This document shows positions 25,812 to 34,854 of a stretch of DNA of 64,000 nt, piece after piece. Below the pieces are notes generated by a model. The model was not told the origin of the DNA. It saw only the letters and a program-made list of their open reading frames with translations, and made no database searches. This DNA comes from Sphingobium sp. HWE2-09. Its GTDB lineage: Bacteria > Pseudomonadota > Alphaproteobacteria > Sphingomonadales > Sphingomonadaceae. Location: assembly GCF_035989265.1 (NCBI RefSeq), contig NZ_JAYKZX010000003.1, positions 372,001 through 436,000 of the forward strand, read 5' to 3'. How positions within the stretch are numbered: the stretch's first letter is position 1; the number at the start of each line of letters is the position of its first letter. A program made the translations under genes and the position numbers.

Positions 25812-26522
25812 ATGACCGCCCCGTCGATCATCCTCGTCGAAGACGATCCGCCGCTGCGCACGTTGACCGCCCGCGCGCTCCAGGAACATGGCTATCAGGT
25901 CCGCCCGGCCTCCTCCGGCCCGGAAATGTGGGTGGCCTTCGATGCCGGCCCGGTCGATCTGGTCGTGCTCGACGTCATGCTGCCCGGCACCAACGGCATC
26001 GATCTGTGCCGCCAGATCCGGCGCAAGAGCGACGTGCCGATCATCTTCATCAGCGCCAAGGGCAGCGAAACCGACCGTATCGTCGGCCTTGAACTGGGCG
26101 CGGACGATTATCTGCCCAAGCCTTTCGGCACCCGCGAACTGATCGCCCGCATCCGCGCCATCCTGCGCCGTGTAGGCGTGGAACGCGGCCCGGACGAGCA
26201 TCGCGAAAGCGAAGCGCATTTCGATGGCTGGAGCGTCAACTTTCCCCGCCGCGAACTGCGCTCCCCCACCGGCGCGATCGTGGAACTAACCGGCGCCGAG
26301 TTCGACCTGCTCGGCTCCTTCCTCAGCCACCCGCAGCGGGTCATCGCGCGCGAACGGCTGATCGAACTGTCGCGCACCCGCATGGGCGACAGTAGCGACC
26401 GCAGCATCGACGTGCTGGTCAGCCGCCTGCGCCGCAAATTGTCGACGGAGGACAAGGGCGCGCCGATCACCACCGTGCGCGGCGTGGGCTATATGTTCAA
26501 CGCGGAAGTCAGCCGCGCTTGA
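25812..26522 (+). CDS. OmpR-type response regulator
   Basis: 236 residues. A complete receiver has E10/D11, D54 (VVLDVMLPG), S81 and K103. A winged-helix DNA-binding domain follows, with SSDRSIDVLVSRLRRKLS and TVRGVGYMF. Its stop overlaps the TTG start of the kinase, so the two form a standard pair. Its closest relative in the window is the altered regulator at 21458, probably from a gene duplication. Target genes unknown. Confidence 0.94.
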   Translation: MTAPSIILVEDDPPLRTLTARALQEHGYQVRPASSGPEMWVAFDAGPVDLVVLDVMLPGTNGIDLCRQIRRKSDVPIIFISAKGSETDRIVGLELGADDYLPKPFGTRELIARIRAILRRVGVERGPDEHRESEAHFDGWSVNFPRRELRSPTGAIVELTGAEFDLLGSFLSHPQRVIARERLIELSRTRMGDSSDRSIDVLVSRLRRKLSTEDKGAPITTVRGVGYMFNAEVSRA

Positions 26523-27835
26523 AACGGCATTTCAGGGGATCGCTGGGGCTGGTAGGCCGTCTGTTCGCGATCCTGCTGCTGACCGTCATGCTCGAATTTG
26601 CCGTGGGGACGCTCATCTATGAGCGGACCAGCCAGATGTCGTTGCAGGATGACGAAGCGCGGCGCTTGGCCGAACATCTGGTCATCGCCCGCAAGCTGCT
26701 GACCGAGCAGCCACCGACCGAACGCCCGGCACTCGGCCTTCAACTCACCACCGACCGCTATGACGTCCACTGGTCGCCCGCCGCGCCGCCGCCGCCGCCA
26801 CTGTCGCCCGAACTGCAACGGATGCGGCAGCAGATCGTCGCCTGGGAACCCAGCCTGGAACGATCACGCCTCTGGCTGCGCCTCGCCTCGCCCAACCGTC
26901 ATTCGGAAATCAACGGCGGCCTGCAATTGTCCGACGGCAGCTGGGTCTATTTCGGGATGCATCATAGTGGCGGCAAATGGGCCTTCGCCATCGGCCGGAT
27001 TGGGCTGGCGCTGATCCCGGTACTGGCGCTGCTGCTGGCAGGCTGGCTGCTGATCCGCCGCACGTTGGCGCCGCTACGCGACCTGACCCACGCAACGCAC
27101 AAGATTGGCCTCGGATCGGCGGTGATCGTCCCCGAAGCCGGGACCAGCGACGTGCGCAACCTCATCTCCGCCTTCAACGCCATGCAATCGCGCCTCCACC
27201 GGCTGATCAACGAACGCACCGAAACGCTGGCGGCGGTCGGGCACGACCTGCGCACGCCGCTCGCCCGGCTGCAATTGCGCCTGGAAGAGGTGAAGGACGA
27301 GGATATCCAGCGCGCCATGACCAGCGACCTGGAGGAAATGGGCGCGATGCTGGAATCGCTGCTCGCGTTCCTGGGCGGCGAAAAAGACCCAGAACCGGCG
27401 GTCCGCACGGATGTCGCCGTCACCATCGCGACGATCGTCGATGCGTTCCAGGATCATGATCATGATGTCACCTATGAAGGCCCGGACCATCTGGAGATGG
27501 CGGTCCGTGCCCTCTCGCTGCGCCGCGCGGTGCGCAACCTCATCGAAAATGCGCTCCATTACGGCCAGCGCGCCCGTGTCTCGCTGGAGCGCGCGGGGAC
27601 GGAGATATTGATCCGGGTCGATGACGATGGTCCCGGCATCCCGCGCGAACGGCTGGAGGAGGTGCTGCGCCCCTTCGCCCGGCTCGATGACGCGCGTCAG
27701 CGCAACACCCGCGGCCTGGGCTTGGGCCTGGCGATCGTCCATAAGGCGGTGGAGGCGGAGGGCGGCCAACTGACCCTCGCCAACCGCCCCGCAGGCGGAT
27801 TGCGTGCGGAAATCTGCCTGCACCTGCCGCGATAG
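26519..27835 (+). CDS. Sensor histidine kinase
   Basis: 438 residues from TTG 26519 (TTGA overlap). Membrane helix 1 (about 11-33), a periplasmic domain (about 34-156) with a proline run, and membrane helix 2 (about 161-180) are followed by a HAMP-like linker. The phosphorylated H242 is in AAVGHDLRTPLARL. The ATP-binding domain has N (NLIENALHYG), G1 (VDDDGPGIP) and G2 (RGLGLGLAIV). It probably phosphorylates the regulator encoded just upstream. The signal is unknown; the periplasmic part has no fold I recognise. Confidence 0.94.
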   Translation: MKRHFRGSLGLVGRLFAILLLTVMLEFAVGTLIYERTSQMSLQDDEARRLAEHLVIARKLLTEQPPTERPALGLQLTTDRYDVHWSPAAPPPPPLSPELQRMRQQIVAWEPSLERSRLWLRLASPNRHSEINGGLQLSDGSWVYFGMHHSGGKWAFAIGRIGLALIPVLALLLAGWLLIRRTLAPLRDLTHATHKIGLGSAVIVPEAGTSDVRNLISAFNAMQSRLHRLINERTETLAAVGHDLRTPLARLQLRLEEVKDEDIQRAMTSDLEEMGAMLESLLAFLGGEKDPEPAVRTDVAVTIATIVDAFQDHDHDVTYEGPDHLEMAVRALSLRRAVRNLIENALHYGQRARVSLERAGTEILIRVDDDGPGIPRERLEEVLRPFARLDDARQRNTRGLGLGLAIVHKAVEAEGGQLTLANRPAGGLRAEICLHLPR

Positions 27836-27939
27836 ACCGGCCGCAGCTAAAAGAGAAACTGTTCGCCCCCAAGCAAAACTCGTTTATCGCTACGCCTGCG
27901 ACCACGCTATGCCCGCATCGACAGGCGCATGAGGCGGAT

Positions 27940-28950
27940 ATGATTGCAGACGGACAGGATGACGACCGGATCGTCGAGGGCTATTGGGATCTCGGACAAC
28001 TGGTCACGGCACTCAGCGCGGCGCGCAGTCGCTGGCGGCAGGGGCAGAAACATCATGCCGAATATGGTGCGGAGGGTTTCCCCTCACGCGCCAACCTGAC
28101 CAAGATCATGCAGTCACTGTGCGGCGCGCTCTTCCCCCTGCGGCTTGGCCCCAGCTTTGTGCGCCTCAGCAATGAAGACGCCTATGTCGCCGAAACGCTG
28201 CAAACGGTGCTCAGCCGCCTCTACGGCCAGATCCGGTTGGAACTGATCTACGCGCTCAAGGGCCAGCCGTCCGAAGCGGTCGATCAGGAAGCGGCGCGCA
28301 TCATCGCCGCCTTCGCCCAAAGCTTGCCCACCTTGCGCGTGCTGCTCGACACCGATGTCGATGCGGCGTTCCTGGGTGATCCCGCCGCGCGCAGCGTGGA
28401 TGAAGTGCTGATCTGCTACCCGTCGATGCTGGCGATCATCCACCATCGGCTGGCCCACTGCCTGCACGAACTGGGCGCGCCGCTGGTCGCGCGGATCATC
28501 TCGGAAATCGCCCATGGCAAGACCGGAATCGACATTCATCCCGGCGCGACCATCGGCCAGTCCTTCTTCATCGACCATGGCACCGGCGTCGTGATCGGCG
28601 AAACCGCGATCGTCGGCAACCGGGTGCGCCTCTATCAGGGTGTGACGCTTGGCGCGCGCAGCTTCCCCGCGGACGAGAAGGGCCATCTGGAAAAAGCGAT
28701 CCCCCGCCACCCGATCATCGAGGATGATGTGGTCGTCTATGCCGGCGCAACGATATTGGGGCGGATCATCGTGGGCAGCCGGTCGGTGATCGGCGGCAAT
28801 GTCTGGCTTACCGACAGCGTGCCCGCCGACAGCAATGTCCGCCAGGCCAAGGCGCAATATGAAGTCACCAGCCGCGTCGAAGTCTCCGCCCCCCACCGCG
28901 TGCACGCCATGGTCGCGGAAGCGACGGATGGCGTGGGAGAGAATATTTAG
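27940..28950 (+). CDS. Serine O-acetyltransferase, EpsC type
   Basis: 336 residues from ATG 27940. An alpha-helical N-terminal domain of about 170 residues (with HHRLAHCLHELGAPLVARIISE) is followed by a left-handed beta-helix of hexapeptide repeats: GIDIHPGATIGQSFFIDHG, then VGNRVRLYQGVTLGARSF. The catalytic His-Asp pairs lie in these stretches. It acetylates serine for cysteine synthesis, the partner of cysteine synthase (encoded far away at 63261). The longer form, with an insert (FPADEKGHLEKAIPRHP), is the EpsC subtype. Confidence 0.9.
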   Translation: MIADGQDDDRIVEGYWDLGQLVTALSAARSRWRQGQKHHAEYGAEGFPSRANLTKIMQSLCGALFPLRLGPSFVRLSNEDAYVAETLQTVLSRLYGQIRLELIYALKGQPSEAVDQEAARIIAAFAQSLPTLRVLLDTDVDAAFLGDPAARSVDEVLICYPSMLAIIHHRLAHCLHELGAPLVARIISEIAHGKTGIDIHPGATIGQSFFIDHGTGVVIGETAIVGNRVRLYQGVTLGARSFPADEKGHLEKAIPRHPIIEDDVVVYAGATILGRIIVGSRSVIGGNVWLTDSVPADSNVRQAKAQYEVTSRVEVSAPHRVHAMVAEATDGVGENI

Positions 28951-28990
28951 GGAAACTCAGGTGATGGACTTGGGGCGAACCCACATGAAA

Positions 28991-29110
28991 GCCCCTCCCT
29001 TCAAGGGAGGGGTTGGGGTGGGTGCGAGCGCAGCGAGCGGCTACGCTATAACCGCAGAGCGCCACTGCGTGGCGCACCCACCCCCGGCCCCTCCCTTGAA
29101 AGGGAGGGGA
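28991..29110. repeat. Nested inverted repeat (two mirrored palindromes)
   Basis: CCCCTCCCTTCAAGGGAGGGG at the left and CCCCTCCCTTGAAAGGGAGGG at the right are each a hairpin. The outer arms GGTGGGTGCG / CGCACCCACC also pair, giving a clover-shaped foldback of about 120 nt. It fills most of the 233-nt gap between the convergent epsC and phoK genes and otherwise holds nothing. Confidence 0.85.
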
Positions 29111-29183
29111 GAATGAAAATGACGTGACCCAACACCCCAATCCGAACCACGTAGCATTACGCCAAGCCTGATAAGCCCATCGC

Positions 29184-30860
29184 TCACCGCCCCGCGCAAC
29201 TATCCCCATCGCCCGCCACCAAATCCAGGCACCGCCCGTCAATCTCGCCCTTCGGCACCGGCAGCCCGATCAGCGCGGCCAGCGATGGCAGGATGTCCAC
29301 CGTCTCGACGCCCAGCGGCTGTTCGAAATGCTGCATCCCCTTGCGCCAGAACAGGATCGGCACGCGGCGGTCCGTGTCCCAAGGCGAACCATGGGTCGCG
29401 ACCGATCCCATCACCGCCTGTTCGGGGATCGACATGACGCGCGGCTTCAACAGCAGCAGCAGGTCGCCCGACCGCTCGGGATAGAAGCTGGCGCGCGCCT
29501 CCTGGATCAGGCTCCAGCTTTCGGGCGGACCGGACGGGGAGGGGGTGGCGGCGATCTGCGCCTTGGTGAAGACCGTTTCCACCTGTGGATGGGCGCGCAG
29601 CAGTTTCAGCGCCTCGGCCTCGACGCGGGCGCGCTGGCCCGCAGTCAGTCCCTTGTCGAAATAGAGGTCGCCCGCCGGGCCATCGCCCCAGATCACCTTT
29701 TTGCCCGGCAGGCCCGCCTTGTCCGCGATCGCGATATTCAAAGCCTTGGGCGTCAGCGCCATGTCGACGCGCTGTTCCATCGGCATGGCGTTCAGGCGAT
29801 GGCGTTCGGGCAGGTCATGGCCGCCATGGTCGGCGGTCAGCACCACAACATAGTCGATCCCGTCCTTGTCCAGCCGGTCGAAGAAAGCGCCTAGTTCATG
29901 ATCCAGCCGATCGATCTGGATGCAGCTTTCCGTGCCTTCGGTGCCGTAAGTATGGCCGACATAGTCTGTCGCCGACAGGCCGATCGAAATGATGTCGGTC
30001 TGCGCCTGCTTGCCCAGATCCATGGTTTCGATCGCTGCGGCGGCGAAGGCCAGGGTCATCGCGTCCTGTTCGGGCGAAATGCGGAACGCCTTGTAATCGC
30101 CCGCCGCGCGCGCGAAGCGGCCCATGCCGACCGTTCGATCGCCTGCCCGCACCGCGAAATCCTTGGCCACGCACTGGGCCGGGAGTTCGAACCCGGAATT
30201 GGCCTGCGCCAGACGCTGCGCCATCGCGGCGTTGACTTTGGCTACCAGCGGCGGGGTGGGCAGCCCCTTATAACTGACATAGCCCTGCGCGCCGCCCAGC
30301 CACCAGACCTGATCGGCGGTGCCGCCGCCCATCATGATCGCCGCGCGATCCTTGCCGGATACCGAAACGACGCGCGTCGCCGGATTGGCGGCCTTCATCC
30401 GGCCGCCCAGCGTCGGGACTTTCAGGTGGATGGGGGAGGCGACATAAGTGTCGCTGCTGCTGCCCGGCTGGCTTTCGTCCTCGGCGCAATAGATCGTCTT
30501 GTCGGCGCGGCCGGTGGACAGGTCGAACCAGTTATTGGCGATGATGCCGGTGCGCGACGGGCGGCTGCCGGTCAATATGGTCGAATGGCCGGGGCATGTC
30601 TCGGTCGCGGCATGGCTCTGATAGCCGCGCGGGAAGACCGCGCCCTGGCTCGTCAACCGCTGGAGGCCACCGGTATAATATTGGCGATATTCGCTGAATA
30701 GGTCGGCGGAAAACTGGTCCACGCTGATCGCGACGATCAGCTTGGGCGGCGTCGTTGGCATGGCCGTCGCCGGGGCCGTCGCGGAAGCCGGGGCAGGGGA
30801 TTGCGCGGCGACCGGCATGGCGGTGGCGAGCAACAGGGCGAGGGCGACTTTCTTCAACAT
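29184..30860 (-). CDS. phoK: PhoK-type alkaline phosphatase
   Basis: 558 residues, against 559 in Sphingomonas BSAR-1 PhoK. A signal peptide (LATAMPVAAQS) sends it to the periplasm or outside. Active-site residues match PhoK with a one-residue shift: nucleophile T88 (ETCPGHSTILTG), metal ligands D48, D299, H303, D344 and H345, and K170/R172 for the phosphate. It hydrolyses phosphomonoesters at high pH with zinc. Threonine, not serine, as nucleophile sets it apart from PhoA. No Pho box was identified. It is divergent from dsbD (76 nt between starts). Confidence 0.92.
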   Translation of the reverse strand: MLKKVALALLLATAMPVAAQSPAPASATAPATAMPTTPPKLIVAISVDQFSADLFSEYRQYYTGGLQRLTSQGAVFPRGYQSHAATETCPGHSTILTGSRPSRTGIIANNWFDLSTGRADKTIYCAEDESQPGSSSDTYVASPIHLKVPTLGGRMKAANPATRVVSVSGKDRAAIMMGGGTADQVWWLGGAQGYVSYKGLPTPPLVAKVNAAMAQRLAQANSGFELPAQCVAKDFAVRAGDRTVGMGRFARAAGDYKAFRISPEQDAMTLAFAAAAIETMDLGKQAQTDIISIGLSATDYVGHTYGTEGTESCIQIDRLDHELGAFFDRLDKDGIDYVVVLTADHGGHDLPERHRLNAMPMEQRVDMALTPKALNIAIADKAGLPGKKVIWGDGPAGDLYFDKGLTAGQRARVEAEALKLLRAHPQVETVFTKAQIAATPSPSGPPESWSLIQEARASFYPERSGDLLLLLKPRVMSIPEQAVMGSVATHGSPWDTDRRVPILFWRKGMQHFEQPLGVETVDILPSLAALIGLPVPKGEIDGRCLDLVAGDGDSCAGR

Positions 30861-30936
30861 CTACTGTACCTTTTCCAGCCTTGACGGCGAACGCCCCCGG
30901 ACCTAGCCCGCTCACATCCACCCGACCAGAGGCCCG

Positions 30937-32961
30937 ATGCGGATTTTTCAAGTCATATTCGTGACGCTCGCCCTGTTGGCGGGCTTGCCGACCGCGCAGG
31001 CGCAAAGCGCGTTCGGTGGCGGACCGGCGCATATCGCCGCGCAACTCGCGGCCGAAAGCGCCGCGCCCAAGGCAGGCGATGGCACCCCCATTGCCTTCGC
31101 TATGGTCCCGGAAAAGGGCTGGCACGGCTATTGGCAAAATCCTGGCGATGCAGGGCTGGGCATGACCGTCGACTGGACCCTGCCCAAGGGCGTGACCGTC
31201 GGCGCGCTGCGTTATCCGGTGCCGGAGACATTGCTGATCTCCGGCCTGATGAACCATGTCTATGAAGGCCCCTATGCCGTGCTGGCGGACCTGAAGGTCG
31301 CGCCCGGCATTGCGCCCGGCACGCGGTTGCCCGTGCGCGCCAGGGCGCAATGGCTGGCCTGCACCGACAAGGTATGCGTGCCCGAAAGCGGCGACCTGAC
31401 GCTGGACCTGGTCGTGGGCGACGGCACGGTCGCGCCTGCGGCCCGCACCCGCTTCGATGGGTGGCGCACCCATCTGCCCCGTCCGCTGGGGTCGGAAGCC
31501 ACCTATGCCATGCAGGACGGCAAGCTGCGCCTGTCCGTGCCCTTTCCGGCCAGCGCGCAGGCAAGCGACGTGCATCTCTTCCCGCTGGCCGAGGGGTTGA
31601 CCCGCTACGCCGCGCCGCAACTGGTGACGCGGCAGGGCAATCAGTTGCTGATTGAAACTGATGTGGTGATGGGCGGCAAAGGCGGCACCGTTCAGGCGGT
31701 GCTGCGGACCGGCGACCATGTCGGCTTCCTGCTGACGGCAAAGCCCGGCGACGTCGCTGCTGCCAAGGACGGTCAAGTCGGCGCGATCCTCGCGGCGCTT
31801 GGTGGGGCGCTGCTGGGCGGACTACTGCTCAACATCATGCCCTGCGTCTTCCCGATCCTGGGCCTGAAAGCCATGAAGCTGGCGAAAGCAGGCGGCGACG
31901 AACGCACGGTCCGGCGGGAAGCGCTGGCCTATGCATTGGGCGTCATCCTCACCTGTCTGGCGCTGGGCGGTCTGCTATTGACATTGAGGGCAGCAGGCGG
32001 CGCGGTCGGCTGGGCCTTCCAGTTGCAGGACCCGCGCATCATCCTGGCGCTGCTGCTGCTGGTGACTGGCATCGCCTTCAATCTTGCGGGCCTGTTCGAC
32101 CTGCGCGCCTATGGCGGTGGCGAGGGGCTGGTGGGGAAGGGTGGCGTCGCCGGTTCCTTCTGGACCGGCGCGCTGGTCGCCTTCGTCGCGACGCCCTGCA
32201 CCGGGCCGTTCATGGCCGCAGCGATGGGCGCGGCGCTGCTCCTGCCCTTGCCTGCCGCGCTCGCCGTATTCGCGGGGCTGGGCCTGGGCCTCGCATTGCC
32301 TTTCCTGCTGCTCGCCTATGTTCCCGCCCTGCGCCAGCGCCTGCCCAAGCCCGGCAACTGGATGAGCCGCTTCCAGAAGATCCTTGCCCTCCCGATGTTC
32401 CTGACGGCGCTTGGTCTCGCCTGGCTGCTGGGGCAGCAACGCGGTGTGTCTGGCATGACGATCGGCCTTGGCGCAGCGCTGCTGTTGGCGCTGTTGCTCT
32501 GGTGGCTAGGCGGGCGGCAGCGGGCGGGCAAAAGCGGCGGCGTGATCGCTGCGATTGCCGCCGTCGCGCTGTTCGCGGGCGCCAGCTACGCCCTGCCGAC
32601 CCGCGCCCCGGCCGCTATCGAAAAAGCCGATTCAACTGTCCATTTCGCTGTCTCAAAACTGGCCGATCTGCGCGCCGCCAACAAGCCGGTTTTCCTCTAT
32701 TTCACCGCCGACTGGTGCCTGACCTGCAAGGCGAATGAGGCCGCCGCCATCGACCGCGCCGAAACCCGTGACGCGTTCAAAAAGGGTGGCGTCACGGTCA
32801 TGGTCGGCGACTGGACCAATGCCGATCCCGCCATCACCCGCTTTCTCGAAAGTCAGGGCCGATCGGGCGTGCCGCTCTACCTCTGGTACGCGCCGGGCAA
32901 GGAGGCGCAGACGCTGCCGCAATTGCTCACTCCCGCCACGCTGACCGCTTTGGTGCGCTGA
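30937..32961 (+). CDS. dsbD: Thiol:disulfide interchange protein DsbD-like
   Basis: 674 residues. Signal peptide (residues 1-22), then a periplasmic N-terminal domain with a cysteine pair (ACTDKVCV), then eight or so membrane helices with the redox cysteines in NIMPCVFPILG and ATPCTGPF, and a C-terminal thioredoxin domain with CLTC (ADWCLTCKANE). Three cysteine pairs hand electrons from cytoplasmic thioredoxin to periplasmic proteins. The N-domain is of the ScsB/DUF255-neighbour sort, so partners may differ from E. coli DsbD. The stop shares a base with the tlyA start. Confidence 0.9.
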   Translation: MRIFQVIFVTLALLAGLPTAQAQSAFGGGPAHIAAQLAAESAAPKAGDGTPIAFAMVPEKGWHGYWQNPGDAGLGMTVDWTLPKGVTVGALRYPVPETLLISGLMNHVYEGPYAVLADLKVAPGIAPGTRLPVRARAQWLACTDKVCVPESGDLTLDLVVGDGTVAPAARTRFDGWRTHLPRPLGSEATYAMQDGKLRLSVPFPASAQASDVHLFPLAEGLTRYAAPQLVTRQGNQLLIETDVVMGGKGGTVQAVLRTGDHVGFLLTAKPGDVAAAKDGQVGAILAALGGALLGGLLLNIMPCVFPILGLKAMKLAKAGGDERTVRREALAYALGVILTCLALGGLLLTLRAAGGAVGWAFQLQDPRIILALLLLVTGIAFNLAGLFDLRAYGGGEGLVGKGGVAGSFWTGALVAFVATPCTGPFMAAAMGAALLLPLPAALAVFAGLGLGLALPFLLLAYVPALRQRLPKPGNWMSRFQKILALPMFLTALGLAWLLGQQRGVSGMTIGLGAALLLALLLWWLGGRQRAGKSGGVIAAIAAVALFAGASYALPTRAPAAIEKADSTVHFAVSKLADLRAANKPVFLYFTADWCLTCKANEAAAIDRAETRDAFKKGGVTVMVGDWTNADPAITRFLESQGRSGVPLYLWYAPGKEAQTLPQLLTPATLTALVR

Positions 32962-33698
32962 TGGCAAAGCTGCGCGCCGACCAGTTGCTCGTCGACAACG
33001 GCCTCGCCGAAAGCCGCGCCCGCGCGCAGGCGCTCATCCTCGCGGGTCTTGTCTATCTGGGCGAGAAAAAGGTGGAAAAGGCCGGCCAGCAGGTCGCTGC
33101 CGACGCCGACCTCGACGTGCGCGGCCGCGACCATCCCTGGGTATCGCGCGGCGGCATCAAGCTGGCCCATGCGCTGGAAGAGTTCGCGATCAAGGTCACC
33201 GGCTTCGTCGCCATCGACGTCGGTTCCTCGACCGGCGGCTTTACCGACGTGCTGCTGACCAACGGCGCGGCCAAGGTTTATGCGGTGGACAGCGGCACCA
33301 ACCAACTCGCCTGGAAATTGCGCGCCGACGACCGCGTCATCGTGCACGAACAGACCAGCGCCCGCATCCTGACCGATGCGCATATCCCCGAACCGGTGGA
33401 CATCATCGTGTGCGACGCCAGCTTCATTTCGCTCGCCAAGGTGCTGGAAAAGCCGCTGGGCTTCGCCAGGCCCGGCGCGCACTTGGTGGCACTGATCAAG
33501 CCGCAGTTCGAAGCCCGGCGCGAGGAAGTGGGCAAGAATGGCGTGATCCGCGACCCCGCCGTCCACGATCGCGTCTGTGCCGAGGTGCAGGACTGGGTGC
33601 AGGCGCAGGGCTGGACCGTCGCAGGCCTGACGCAAAGCCCGATTACCGGCCCACAGGGCAATATCGAATTTCTCCTCTACGCCCGTCTTGGTGGATAA
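32961..33698 (+). CDS. tlyA: TlyA-family rRNA methyltransferase (hemolysin A family)
   Basis: 245 residues. An N-terminal S4 RNA-binding domain (1-60: LRADQLLVDNGLAESRARAQ) is followed by an FtsJ-type methyltransferase domain with the SAM site AIDVGSSTGGFTDVLL, and KPQFEA with IKPQ for the catalytic lysine. TlyA 2'-O-methylates cytidine in 16S and 23S rRNA. Some members were first named for pore-forming effects, not relevant here. The start ATG overlaps the dsbD stop (TGATG). Confidence 0.9.
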   Translation: MAKLRADQLLVDNGLAESRARAQALILAGLVYLGEKKVEKAGQQVAADADLDVRGRDHPWVSRGGIKLAHALEEFAIKVTGFVAIDVGSSTGGFTDVLLTNGAAKVYAVDSGTNQLAWKLRADDRVIVHEQTSARILTDAHIPEPVDIIVCDASFISLAKVLEKPLGFARPGAHLVALIKPQFEARREEVGKNGVIRDPAVHDRVCAEVQDWVQAQGWTVAGLTQSPITGPQGNIEFLLYARLGG

Positions 33699-33789
33699 TG
33701 GAGATATGTTCGTTCCAAACACTACCGATATATGGTGCGGCCCACGGCCGATCATGCCGCCGCCAGCAAAGGTTCTTCATCCCCCTATC

Positions 33790-34854
33790 ATGCGTGCCAT
33801 AGTCCCCGTTCTCCTGTTCGCCCTTGGTCTTTCCGCCTGCGGAGGGGAGAAGGAAAAGAAACCCCGCGCCATCCCGTTGGTGGAGGTGCAGCCGGTCGCG
33901 ACCGCCGCCTTTACCGACAATCTGGAAGCGGTCGGCACCGCGCTCGCCAATGAACAGGTCGTCCTGTCCGCACCGGTGACGGAACGGATCGAAGCGCTCA
34001 ACTTCGCCGATGGCGGCTATGTCGCCAAGGGGCAGGTAATCGCGCGTCTGGCCGTGGGGCAGGAACAGGCCGAACTCGCCTCCGCCGAAGCGACCGCCTT
34101 GCAGGCGAGTCAGCAGCTTCAGCGTATCCAGTCGCTCAAGGACCGGGGTTTCGCGACCGGCGCGACGCTGGAACAGCAGGTGGCGCTCGCCAGCGCCGCG
34201 CGCGCCAGTGCGCAACTTGCCCGCGCATCGATCGGCGACCGGGTGATCCGCGCGCCGTTCGGCGGCTGGGTGTCCCTGCGCACCGTGTCGCCCGGCGCGA
34301 TCGTCACGGCGGGCACCGCCATCGCCACGGTCAGCGACATCAGCCGGATCAAGCTGGACTTCACCATCCCCGAAACCCGCCTGCCGATGATCCGCGAAGG
34401 CATGGCGATCAAGGCGATCTCCGCCGCCTGGCCCGATCGCCCGTTCAACGGCACCATCGCCACCATCGATCCGATCATCGATCCCGCCACCCGCGCGGTG
34501 AAGGTGCGCGCCATCCTGCCCAATCCCGGCAGGGCACTGAAACCCGGTATGTTGTTGACCGTCAGTGTATTGGCACGCCAGCGCCAGTCGCTCGCCGCGC
34601 CGGAACTGGCGGTCGTGGGCGACGGCGACGACCGCTTCGTCTTCGTAATCGAAGATCGCACCGCCAAGCGGATCAAGGTCAGCACCGGCATCCGGCAGGG
34701 CGGTCGCGTCGAGATTTTGGACGGCATCAAGCCGGGGCAGTTGGTCGTCACCGAAGGGGTGGTCAAGCTGACTGATGGCGTGACCGTGCGCCTGCCCGGC
34801 GACAAGCCCAAGGGCGGCGCGGCCAAGGACGGATCAGGCAAGGCCGCCCGCTGA
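33790..34854 (+). CDS. RND efflux periplasmic adaptor (membrane-fusion lipoprotein)
   Basis: 354 residues from ATG 33790. This start gives a lipoprotein signal with lipobox LSAC; an open frame upstream runs on into the tlyA end. The order lipoyl half, short helical hairpin, lipoyl half, barrel and membrane-proximal domain is typical: GYVAKGQVIARL, RAPFGGWVSLRTVSPGAIV and DPATRAVKVRAILPN. It bridges the inner-membrane pump and an outer-membrane channel. The stop shares a base with the pump ATG. No TolC-type gene is nearby. Confidence 0.9.
   Translation: MRAIVPVLLFALGLSACGGEKEKKPRAIPLVEVQPVATAAFTDNLEAVGTALANEQVVLSAPVTERIEALNFADGGYVAKGQVIARLAVGQEQAELASAEATALQASQQLQRIQSLKDRGFATGATLEQQVALASAARASAQLARASIGDRVIRAPFGGWVSLRTVSPGAIVTAGTAIATVSDISRIKLDFTIPETRLPMIREGMAIKAISAAWPDRPFNGTIATIDPIIDPATRAVKVRAILPNPGRALKPGMLLTVSVLARQRQSLAAPELAVVGDGDDRFVFVIEDRTAKRIKVSTGIRQGGRVEILDGIKPGQLVVTEGVVKLTDGVTVRLPGDKPKGGAAKDGSGKAAR

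Noticed and set aside
28981..29115. CRISPR-like repeat after epsC
   Set aside because: Only two mirrored copies, no regular spacers and no cas genes.
29184..30860. Nucleotide pyrophosphatase for the phosphatase-family gene
   Set aside because: Residue-by-residue match with PhoK, including K170 and R172, favours the monoesterase.
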